Below, in pieces: positions 1 through 9,099 of a stretch of DNA of 64,000 nt. The notes below the pieces were generated by a model. It was not told where the DNA came from. It searched no databases and was given only the letters and a program-made list of their open reading frames with translations. The position numbers and the translations under genes were made by a program. The first letter of the stretch is position 1, and each line of letters starts with the position of its first letter. This DNA comes from Oegoconia quadripuncta (Eukaryota; Arthropoda; Insecta; Lepidoptera; Autostichidae), in the NCBI GenBank assembly GCA_949316235.1, contig OX438748.1, positions 124,001-188,000 on the forward strand. Reading direction: 5' to 3'.

Positions 1-153
1 GGCAACAGTATGCATTTATTGGTGGTTTAAATATTCATTGTAATTTTTAATAATACAAATGTAGGCACATGATGTGTAAATAAAAGTTGAACACGAGTAT
101 GTGTGGCGACAGTATGCATTTATTGGTGGTTTAAATATTCATTGTAATTTTTA
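1..153. repeat. direct repeat of about 49 bp, two copies
   Basis: Positions 1-49 and 105-153 are nearly identical (one G/A difference seen), spaced 104 bp apart; the array may continue left of the window. The second copy ends in TTTTTAG, which could act as a 3' splice site for the coding-like stretch that follows. Confidence 0.8.
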
Positions 154-959
154 GGAACAAGGAACAGGGAGGTCGGTCCCACCACTGGAACCCACTGCCA
201 GTGGGAGTGGCCAATCTCAAAGCATATAATTACAGGTAACAAATAATTTTTCTTTGTTTGTACCCTAGTATCTTAAATGTTTCTAATGTGTATACTAAAA
301 CCTGCTTATTTTTTAGTCAATACCAGTATCCTCTAGTCAATTAATACTTGAACCTGTGGTGCAGCCAACAATGGGTAATACTTATTGTATAATATTTTAT
401 AAATTCATTTAAAGTCTCCACATTAGTAATATTCATTTCAAACCAATTTATAAGTCACTCACAATACATTAATTATCATTACATTATACATATTCACAAG
501 CAAATAAGTAGTTTTTATATGTTTTAGGATGAAACTGTATTGGCAGTAATAGGGGAGGGGTCAGTACCTCAGGTGTTGGAGTCCCCTGCTACAGCACCAT
601 CGACTCCAAGTGAGGATGTTGTTGAGATTCACCCTTTAATAGAAGACGAAGACGAAACGGTAAAAACGGTTTTTGAATTTTTTCCCATAGTATATGTTTA
701 CTTGGTTTTTTATTATTTAAAATGCATTTGCTATTGACCGCAATACAGTCCAGACAGCATGGATGCGGCCTATGATGGAACGAGCTTTCCCAGAAGAAGC
801 CTCTTCACTCATTGTAGTAAAAATATATTCTATATACCTACCTACTAATATTTTGTTATAGAAGTTAGTGTCAACTTTTATTCAAATCTATTCACGTGTT
901 TCAGTGAAATAACACAGACAGACAAAGTTTTCTAAATACTAATATTATTATCACCATTA

Positions 960-1253
960 GTCTACATATATCCCACTGCACGGTCATGAACTTGCTCTCA
1001 TAGCGAGGGAGTATAGGCCATAGTCCACCATGCTGGCCCAGTATGGTTGGGGACCTCACATGTCGAATTTTCAATTTCTCAGGTATGCAGGTTTTCTCTC
1101 AATGTTTTCCTTCACCGTTTTTAAGGGCTATCGGATAAATGTACTAAAGTAATTAAACTTAAAACTTATCGGTACATGGCCGCCCGGTATCGAACCCGAG
1201 CCCTTCAGTAATGGGAGGCAGCGTCTCAACCGCCGAGCCACCGACGCTCCTCT
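960..1253 (-). repeat. SINE with tRNA-like head (family E), inverted
   Basis: The right end is the complement of a tRNA-like head, with an inverted B-box (GGTATCGAACCCGAG) near 1187. The body contains TCCCACTGCACGG and GCATGCAGG-like segments and matches a second inverted copy at 45833-46115. It sits inside an apparent intron of the coding relic. Confidence 0.7.
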
Positions 1254-1487
1254 ATATTAGTCGATTCGTATTACTAATACTAGCATATTATAATTCAATA
1301 ATTTATTTTTTTATTACAGAATGCCTCAAGGGAGGAAGTTGAAGAAAGTCAAAGAGAGAATATTATACCAGGTATTTTTTTAATAATGACTAAGCCACTA
1401 CCTGGTCACAATAAATTGTTCACTTTTCATTTGGCAATGTTATAGCTGCCTCCAAATTTGCAGAATCTATAGTTCGAGAGCGGCACA

Positions 1488-1627
1488 GCGCCCAGCGCCC
1501 AGCGCCCAGCGCCCAGCGCCCAGCGCCCAGCGCCCAGCGCCCAGCGCCCAGCGCCCAGCGCCCAGCGCCCAGCGCCCAGCGCCCAGCGCCCAGCGCCCAG
1601 CGCCCAGCGCCCAGCGCCCAGCGCCCA
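1488..1627. repeat. 20 exact copies of the 7-mer GCGCCCA
   Basis: The 140 bp are a perfect array of GCGCCCA. Read in the frame of the preceding codons it codes for a 7-residue cycle (AQRPAPS). Since 7 is not a multiple of 3, all three frames give the same peptide cycle and none has a stop. No unit differs, so expansion is recent or collapsed in assembly. Confidence 0.97.
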
Positions 1628-1885
1628 GCTCCCCCCTCACGGCGCCGCTCCGACCGCTCCGAGACGGCGCCGGCGCCTAACCGAAAGCTTTATCGCCATC
1701 GAGGAGCGACGCGTCGACGCGGACCAGACCATTTTTTTTGGGAGGGAGGGATGAGGGATTTTCGCCGGGCTTCGACACGTTGCCGGGGGCGATAGATAGA
1801 CTCTCCAACATAGACATCGCACAGCAGATAATTGATGCTTTTCAACACCGGAGATCTCCAAATATCTGATGTAGTCGTGGTGTTT

Positions 1886-2200
1886 TTTTTTCAATTTTTA
1901 TGCCCAACGGGTTAGCACTTGACCTCAATCACACCTGATGTTGCGTGAGGAGGAGGCCGAAGTTGGAAGCGTACTGACCCGGAAACCCCATCTTATTTGG
2001 AGGACTGGCTATCCTATCTCTGACAACTGGAACACAACAATGCTATTAACATTGCTGCTTGGCGGCCGATTTAGATAAGATGGGGGTAGCTAGCCAGGCG
2101 GACATTTAAAATGTCCTCCCACCAACCAAACTGAGTACTAAACATGTACCCCGCTATCGAACCCACGACCTCCGATTCGTAAACTCTATGTTGTTTACGA
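1886..2200 (-). repeat. SINE family C, inverted, near full length
   Basis: Complement of the family C consensus: tail complement (CAACGGGTTAGC), body motifs and the tRNA-like head at the right end. The inverted B-box lies near 2155-2172 (CTATCGAACCCACGACCTCC). Confidence 0.85.
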
Positions 2201-2357
2201 ATTTATCTTTAATAAACAGTTCAGTATTAAAAGCACGATTAATAAGATAATGTAAGGTATAAAGATATTAAGATAATAAACTTTCCACTTTTACAAGATT
2301 GTGAGGGGGTCCAAATTCATTGAATTCATTTTTTTATTTTTATTTAAACAGTTTCTT

Positions 2358-3400
2358 CTAAGTACTTCTGGCATGGTAACCCTTTCTGCAATAATATCTA
2401 TCCTCGTGTATTTTGCGACGAACCATTGCCACAAGAGTACCATCTACACAGCCAATCACACCAGGAATTTTAAATTTGTCAAAAAAACTGCAACAAAAAA
2501 GCAATATCAGGCATCATGTATGTAATGACATTAACACATAAAATGTCCTACAATGTATATTACACAAAATAGGTATGTTCTCACAAATTTCCATTTAGCT
2601 CCTTACAGTAAGTAGGTACCTATCTATTTTGACAAAATTAAATTAGGAAATAAAATTGCCAGAGTCATCAAAGGAAAAAATATTTATATAATTATTTTAC
2701 GTACCTTTGTTTTACAGTTTCTCTTTCATCAACATTTTGTGGAAATCGTATAGACTTTTTTATTACACCAGGATGGTTTAATGCATTAACCACTGTACGG
2801 ATGGCTCGGCAGGCAGACCACTGTGACACATCATTAAAAAATGTTTTACCAACAATTCTTTGATAACTCCCAGTTGCTAAAAATGCTAAAGTGCAATCTG
2901 GAAAACAAAACTACAGTTTATTGGATCAATACCACACAAACATAACAGATGTCTACTAATAGTTTAACGGCCGTTTGGTGTAGTGATTAGAAACTCTGCT
3001 GCTATACCAAAAGGTCGCGGGTTCGAATCCCGCTAGGGACATATGTTTGTATGATGAATACGGACATGTGTACCCGGGTTATGGATATTTTTCATTTATA
3101 TATGAATTTATTTACAAAAAAAAAATTGTATTTGTGTAGTTTATTAACCATCTGGTATCCATAACACAAGGCCAGACGCTTACTGTGGACTTAGATGGCC
3201 CTGCGTGTTTGTGCAAAGACATTTATTTATTATTATTTATTAATAGTTATTTACCTACCTTGATGTGAGAACAGATACCACCTCGCCGTTTTTGTACTGG
3301 AATTAATGGAGCACGTCTTCTAACATGGCTATCAACTCCTTGGTCAGCCTATAAGCATGTATGTAATTCCTGTCTGTTGTGACAAGACGAAGGTTGCGTA
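2358..3400 (-). pseudogene. PIF/Harbinger-type transposase relic with recognisable introns
   Basis: On the minus strand the piece up to a donor at 3259 (GTAGGT) codes for YRLTKELI-like and RRGGICSHIK-like sequence in different frames. 2705-2897 codes for FLATGSYQRIVGKTF and IRFPQNVDERE, bounded by TTTTCCAG and GTACGT. 2358-2487 follows TTGTTGCAG and codes for KIPGVIGCVDGTLVAMV and YYCRKGYHARS before TAG. The GVIGCVDGT motif holds the first catalytic Asp of the DDE triad; the rest of the DDE domain is missing, so it cannot be active. The 2705/2487 junction keeps frame exactly. A SINE sits inside the first intron. Confidence 0.75.
2966..3240 (+). repeat. SINE family A, near full length
   Basis: tRNA-like head GTTTGGTGTAGTGATTAG, B-box GGTTCGAATCCCGC near 3020, then the family body ending in CTAGATGGC-like and GTGCAAAGACATTTATTT. 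It lies in the intron of the transposase relic. Confidence 0.9.
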
Positions 3401-4205
3401 TCCTGCGACTTTGGCGTATCTTATTTAATCCTCAATTTCCAGAAGTAAAATGTAAAAAGATCGTGAGGCTGTCGAAATATACTGCATTTGCATATTTATG
3501 AAGTACACGTAACATTATCCTGCACACTTACGGTAAAATTTGCTTATTCTGCTCTTTTTTTCCTTTGGGCCATCGCTCAGTGTGCTCCTCATCTAGCGGT
3601 GTGACACTGATTGCAGTTGGTGTCCTGCGAGAGATAGCGAGGGCACCAGTGCACAACATTGGCATGAATAACTATAAGTGTGTCTTGAGTTGAGCTTGAG
3701 TGAGGTCGTAATAATTGTAAGAATCAAAACAATACTCATGTAATAATATAATATCAGTAATTGGCAAATATTGTTTAAATGAATTAACTAAGCACCTACA
3801 ATGTGAATAGATAATAGAGTCTGATCAGTGACCCCTAAGATATTCGAAATGTTTCAAATGCTTTCGGAACATGTATCCTTTGTACGGCTAGAAGGTTACG
3901 TCGCTCCTTAAAAGAAAATTTAGATGTCAGAAGACTTAACGGTGTAGAGATATTGTCCCAAAGCGGAAATTGATCAGAGGATTCCGACCAGCTCTACTTC
4001 GGTGCACTTCATTTAATTAGAATTTAATCTTAGAAAATAAATGTTCTGGTTTCTTAAATTTAATAATATCGAACAAGAACCGTGATTAGATTAGAGTTCT
4101 TTATTATTTATAGGAGAGATGCAGACGTTTACTTGCCTCCATGTTTAACATTGATGTCTCGTTAATAGTTAACGGGTATTCTTACGAAGTGGAACATAAA
4201 CTAGA
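3401..4205. other. no recognised gene or repeat
   Basis: AT-rich, stops in all frames. Nothing recognised. Confidence 0.5.
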
Positions 4206-4210
4206 ACCGG

Positions 4211-4354
4211 CAACACGCATGTTGTACATGTTGTATCAAACGTTGGGTTCATCATTGACAACACGCATGTTGTACATGTTGTATCAAACGTTGGGTTCAT
4301 CATTGACAACACGCATGTTGTACATGTTGTATCAAACGTTGGGTTCATCATAGA
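4211..4354. repeat. three tandem copies of a 48-bp unit
   Basis: Units start at 4211, 4259 and 4307 and differ at one or two bases. 48 bp is 16 codons, so ORFs run through the array on both strands as a byproduct; neither is supported as a gene. Confidence 0.95.
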
Positions 4355-6543
4355 CAACGCGGCCCATAAATCAAATCGTCATAATTAGGTCTGGACCGAA
4401 TTAAGGGCTCACATAGTTTTATTTCTTATCTTTTTAGCTCACAATTTCTAACTTGCCAAAGAACGTGATCCTCAACCACAGCTGGCTATCAAATGAAGCA
4501 CCAAGATTTCTGGCCTCCTCAACACGTATTTCTCGTGTGTAATGCGAGTTAGGGCATTATAGTGTCTGATTAGCACTGTGACTCAAGTTCTGTTCAATAC
4601 TGCGATAAACTAATATAGTTTACTTGAACGACCGGGGATCGAACCCGGGGGTATATCCTGAGCAGCAGCAGATGTGAGAAGCGAACCGGGAAAACAATGA
4701 ACACACAGTGTAATGTTTCAACGATGTCATTTTATTTTCATTACTTACATTAATTTATTTACAAGTGAGGCAGTAACAGTGTCAACGAACCGAACTTGAG
4801 CTGAGAACAGCCTCTCGGCGATGGAGCCATTACTGTAGGGAGAGAGTAGAGACAGCGCGCCGCCCGCGGGCCGGCCCACACCGTGCGGTGCATTCCCTCA
4901 TACGTTACGTATGCATTATATTCGTATACCAATTCAGGAGGGACCTTTCAAAAGAGCTTTTTTCCATGTTAAACAAACCTTCAGTAATAGGATAAAACCC
5001 AGACTAACGTTTGTCGAGCCTCAGCGTCTCGTAGCGCTTCAATGCACCGGTCGGCGGGCGCTCAGCTGACGCTCGATAAACGCTAATGTGGGGGAGCTGT
5101 TTGCATTAACTTAGTTTTTAATGACAATGACGATCGTAGATTTTACAAATGCAAAAGTGGAAATAAGCGCTGATTTTTATCACATATCTGGTTCACACCG
5201 CACCGTATGTCGCGGGCCCAACATACACGCGAGACGCGGAATGACTGAACTGCCTTTTCTGTCAAGCAAACAAGGTGTCCATTTAAAAGGCGTACTTGCC
5301 GTAGTGAAACATTTGATATCTGTCGTCGGCAATTTGTATATTTCATCCGTTCACAAACGACCTAATAAGTCAGTTTACAAAAGCTCCCTGTTTTGTATAA
5401 TACCGAAGGTGATTGTTGACATGGGACTCTTATATTAGGGTGACCATAGTATGTAAAAATAAGTGTTTAATACCTACCTATTTCATTATTTTCAATTTGA
5501 ATTAAAAGTAAATCATTAAGGGGGTGGTCAATTATAATCAGATTACGGTATATTACAAAATTACGAGACATTTTCTGATCAGCCTTCGGCGTTATAGGAA
5601 ACAGCGAGCGTTAATATGTATACGGACTGATTAGACAAACCGCCGGTGACATTCACCGCCATCCGCTAGCCTCCACTCACACGCATGTGAAGTTAACAGT
5701 ACAGAGCGCCAACACGCGATGCAATTTCACACTCAATCTTTTGAATGTATTAAGGATAGGCATGTTAGGGGACAATTTCAACATTCCTCATTTAATGAGT
5801 TAATGCAGCAAATTTACAGCCTGATGAAAACTGGCATTTCTATAGCGAAGGAACTGATGCAGCGGATTGAGTTTTGAAATTCCACCACGAGCAGGTCCTC
5901 GTCCCCGTCGTGTACAGTCGGAGCCCGCGCGTCACATTACACGTTGACCAGTGCAATGGAACCTACTCACTGCAGACCGAAGTAATGTTATTTGTACTCT
6001 CTTAAACGGACGTTATCATTTGGAATACCAAGATTACATTACTACACCCCATGTGTCATGACACAGACGTACCAGTCAATTGCACAAAAATGAATGTATC
6101 TATAATTGTTTAGAATCAGCGGGGTCACTGACCGCAGAGCCAGCGTTACCGATAACTGTACAATAATAGTGAGGTACCAAGTTTGTCGTTCAGTATTCCT
6201 GTACGTTAGAACCCGACACGTTTTACGGAACGTTTTCTAAATGTTTTGCCGTTCTCGTGTCGATAGAACTAAATATACGAGATAGGTACAACGTCTCTCG
6301 GATAATATTGTGAGCTACAACGTATTTGTCAACTAATTAATTAGCATTCTCTTCCTATTTTAGCACCGGTTTCCTCAAAAACAAATCGTGTGTCTATTGT
6401 TACTTAATAATATTATTTACATTCAAAGTTTAACGAGTCACCGGGCGGCGGCGCTGCCTGCGGGCCCCGTTCGTTCACGTCATACATTAATATTACTTTA
6501 CTTATTATATTAATAATAGTTATATACAATTTTACAAATGTGT

Positions 6544-6598
6544 CGCGCGACACACGTCGCCGGCGCGGGACGCGACACCGAGCGACGTGTGTCGCGCG
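6544..6598. repeat. perfect 17-bp inverted repeat, GC-rich
   Basis: Arms 6544-6560 and 6582-6598 (CGCGCGACACACGTCGC and its complement) flank a 21-base GC-rich loop that is itself rich in CG. Confidence 0.9.
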
Positions 6599-6891
6599 TC
6601 CTCGTTATGTACACGGCTCGTTTCCCATAGGTAATATAATCTTTAGGACCGATACAAATAATTTCGTAATATCTTCTCAAGTAAACTTCAACACGGTCAT
6701 ATCACATCGCCGCTGACGGCGACCGGCTCGCGCCGGCCGACCACGCTCGCTATCTAATAAATATAATATTTTGAAATTTATACATAGTTTTAAATCGAAT
6801 CCACCGGCATTGCATACCGAGTGGGGGACGTGTCGACACACTCTCACACACACACGCGCACGGCACTACGCGGCGGGGACGCAGATTACGC

Positions 6892-6990
6892 CACTACGCG
6901 GCAGTGTACATCACTACGCGGTAGTGTACGCCACTACGCGGCAGTGTACATCACTACGCGGTAGTGTACGCCACTACGCGGCAGTACGCG
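6892..6990. repeat. 20-bp tandem repeat, five copies, each with a palindrome
   Basis: CACTACGCGG recurs at 6892, 6912, 6932, 6952 and 6972. Alternate units differ (GCAGTG or GTAGTG), so the true period is 40 bp. In every second unit CACTACGCGGTAGTG is a perfect 6-bp inverted repeat around GCG. Confidence 0.93.
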
Positions 6991-7138
6991 GCTCGCAGCG
7001 GCGCTCAGCGCGAGCGCTCTCTGCGCTATTTTGGCTCGTCCTCGTCGTGACAGTATATCCTGTAACCAGATATATGCTGCTTTTAGTCTCCGACTCAATA
7101 TATAAGTAAGTATATACGTAACCGATGGCCGGTGGGGA

Positions 7139-7242
7139 ATTAAAGTTCGACAAGCGCAGTAGGACGTCCATTCCGATCTATGAGGGTGGTCTGTAGTCAG
7201 CTGTGGACGTCTGTAGCTGATATGATGATGATATATTTTATA
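7139..7242 (+). repeat. RTE-like LINE 3' end fragment
   Basis: GTAGGACGTCCATTCCG and the GCTGATATGATGATGATAT end match the 3' end of the RTE-like elements seen inverted at 44393 and 59272. Confidence 0.6.
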
Positions 7243-7289
7243 TAGGTAACACACGACCTATTCAATTCAATTATGGTACCTTAACAGTT

Positions 7290-7445
7290 AAAATCAAATC
7301 AATCACACCTGATATTAAGTGGAGATGAGGTCGAATATGGAAGGCGCTCATTTACTCACAACTTATTTGATGGATTGGCTATCTTATCTCAAACAGTCGG
7401 AATACAACAACGGTAATCAACATCGCTGCTTAGCAGCAGACTGAT
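7290..7445 (-). repeat. SINE family C, inverted fragment
   Basis: Holds the complement of the family C 3' half (TCAATCACACCTGATATTAAG through GCTGCTTAGCAGCAG) and lacks the head. Confidence 0.75.
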
Positions 7446-7654
7446 ACTATTTATCTATATCGTCTTCTTCGTGTCAATGTGTCCAATCATACTATATCCG
7501 CCCAAACTCTGCCACAACTACGGCGTTGTCTGCAGCATTACACACCCAGTTTGTATTTTATACAACCTTTAAAAATAAAAATTGGGATTTAACGAGGATT
7601 TTATACAACGAAGGTACTAAGCCCGAAGAGAAGAGATTCTATTGGCATAGAATT

Positions 7655-8052
7655 AGGGGGTTCGATCCCCAGCGGGGTATATGCTTAAGTAGTTGGTTTG
7701 GTTGGTGGTAGAGCATTTGAAATGTCCGCCTGGCTAGCTACCACCATCTTATCTCAATCTGCCGCCAAGCAGCAATAGTTAATAGCATTGTTGTGGTCCG
7801 GTTGTCAGAGATAAGATAGCCAGTTCCCCAAATATTTGTGTTCCCGGGTCAGTACACTTTCACCTTCGGCCACATCTTCACTTAATATCAGGTGTGATTG
7901 AGGCCAAGTGCTAACCCGTTGTGCATAAAAAAAAGCCAATCCCTCAAATGTGTTGGGGTTTCCGGGTCAGTACGCTTCCACCTTCGGCCTCATCTTCACT
8001 TAACATCAGGTGTGATTGAGGTCAAGTACCAACCCGTGGTGCATAAAAAAAA
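7655..8052 (+). repeat. SINE family C with duplicated 3' end
   Basis: B-box GGTTCGATCCCCAGC near 7660 starts a family C copy that ends in GTGCATAAAAAAAA at about 7935. A second copy of the last 115 bp follows at once (7936-8052) with its own A-tail. This is a tandem tail duplication or a truncated copy inserted into the A-tail. Confidence 0.85.
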
Positions 8053-8562
8053 AGAAAAAATTGAGTTTCTTTGTTTTAAAATAGCGACGGATTGTCTTGA
8101 TTGCATGACTTCTTTATGTTAGACATACAAGAGCGAGTTAGTAAATGTCAGTTTCGACCGCCACGCTCAACACAGTGCTCATTTTTTTGGGATCCCTGAA
8201 TATTGATATTGCTAGGCACAATGGTCAATTATGCTCACGACACTTTGCGACATTTACGGTATGAAACGAGTCGACTATATCTAACGTGAACTACATCACC
8301 CATAAGTAGATGTTTTAGTGAGATCACAAGAAAGGTCACGCAAGGAGCTACGGAGATGAAGATGCTCCGCATTTTATACTTTATATTAAAAACATTCTTC
8401 CTGTAAATATACGTGCGAACGGAGGCCGATACAACACGTCCCTGTGTTGACCTCCAATGTGTCCTGTACCGGTCTCGCTACGTTTTTTATATAAGCGGGA
8501 TAGGCCCCAACAAATAGACAAACTTCCTTTATGTATATAGAAGGTTAAGAAGTATTTAAACC

Positions 8563-8886
8563 GCCTCCGGGGCTCAACGTAAACAACATATGGCCAAAGA
8601 ATCGGAGGTCGCGGAGACGATTCCCAGCGGGGTACACGCTCGGTGCTCGCTTCGGTCGGGGGGAGGGCATGCCAAACGTCCGGCAGGTCGGCCACCGCCG
8701 ACACGTCCAAATCTGCCGCCAAGCAGCACCGTCAACAGAATTGTTGTGCTCCGGTCGGCAGAGATTAGACGGCCAGTCCCCAAACGTGTCGGGCTCGCCG
8801 GGTGGGACGCTCCCACCTTCGGCTCATCCTCACTCAACATCGGGTGCGATCGAGGCGAGGAGCCAACCCGTCGCGTATAAAAACTA
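8563..8886 (+). repeat. SINE family C, GC-shifted copy in the dpr 3' flank
   Basis: Full-length alignment to the copy at 60629 is clear from CCGCCTCC to AACCCGTCG and the A-tail. It differs mainly by A/T to G/C changes, for example CATGTTTAAGTACTCGG against CACGCTCGGTGCTCGC. It ends about 45 bp from the dpr stop codon, in the inverted sense relative to the gene. Confidence 0.88.
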
Positions 8887-8929
8887 GGAATACAAGGAGA
8901 CGGGGCGGCGGCGATGTGCTCCAGGCCAC

Positions 8930-9099
8930 TTACGGGATGAGGAGCGCGAGCGCCACCACGTACAGCAGCCTCCAGCGGCCCCCCGCGCCCCGCGCCGCCG
9001 CCAGCAGCGGGGCCGCGGCCAGCGGGGAGCGGGGCGGGCGCGGGGGGCGCGGGGAGGGGGGCGCCGCGTTGCCGTGCTGCATGGCGGCCGGCTGCTCGC
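8930..9099 (-). CDS. dpr-family gene, coding exon 6 (C-terminal tail, stop)
   Basis: Acceptor GGTTGCAG ends at 9100, directly behind a (TG)n tract. The exon begins with the conserved GEQPAAMQHG segment that follows Ig2 in many Dprs, then a Pro/Arg/Ala-rich linker, then RWRLLYVVALALLIP and a TAA at 8930-8932. A short hydrophobic end with no cytoplasmic tail fits a GPI-anchor signal (inference). The exon is extremely GC-rich. Confidence 0.88.

Larger units (their letters stand above)
155..1869 (+). pseudogene. multi-exon coding relic, possibly accessory ORF of a PIF/Harbinger-type element
   Basis: Several short stretches bounded by AG and GT have coding-like content: 317-374, 528-659 (44 codons, acidic, from DETVLAV to EDEDET), 749-813, 1320-1371 and 1446-1869. 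The joins 528-659 to 1320-1371 and 1320-1371 to 1446 keep frame and give an acidic, Ser/Glu-rich protein. The last exon is expanded by 20 copies of a 7-bp repeat (140 bp, not a multiple of three), after which the frame shifts at least twice before the C-terminal-looking DIAQQIIDAFQHRR. No domain is firmly recognised. It lies convergent to a Harbinger transposase relic, and Harbinger elements often carry a Myb/SANT-like partner ORF, so that is a guess. Confidence 0.4.
4355..7130. other. unrecognised stretch with GC-rich patches
   Basis: No convincing coding region. GC-rich patches lie at about 4800-4890, 5880-5930, 6440-6620 and 6700-7030 in otherwise AT-rich DNA. A GGGGATCGAACCCGGG segment near 4635 resembles an inverted tRNA B-box and may mark an old SINE. 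The dpr 3' UTR could extend this way, but no clear minus-strand polyadenylation signal was found close to the stop codon. Confidence 0.4.

Noticed and set aside
2990..3045. tRNA-like sequence with good B-box
   Set aside because: It is the head of a SINE with a long non-tRNA body. No complete cloverleaf was found, and the same head recurs in other copies.
4620..4660. CGGGGATCGAACCCGGG segment as a tRNA primer-binding site of an LTR element
   Set aside because: No LTR pair or gag/pol sequence nearby; an old SINE head is more likely.
6771..7109. 112-codon ORF rich in His/Tyr/Arg repeats
   Set aside because: It is the translation of the 20-bp palindromic array and flanks; no start context or relatives are visible.
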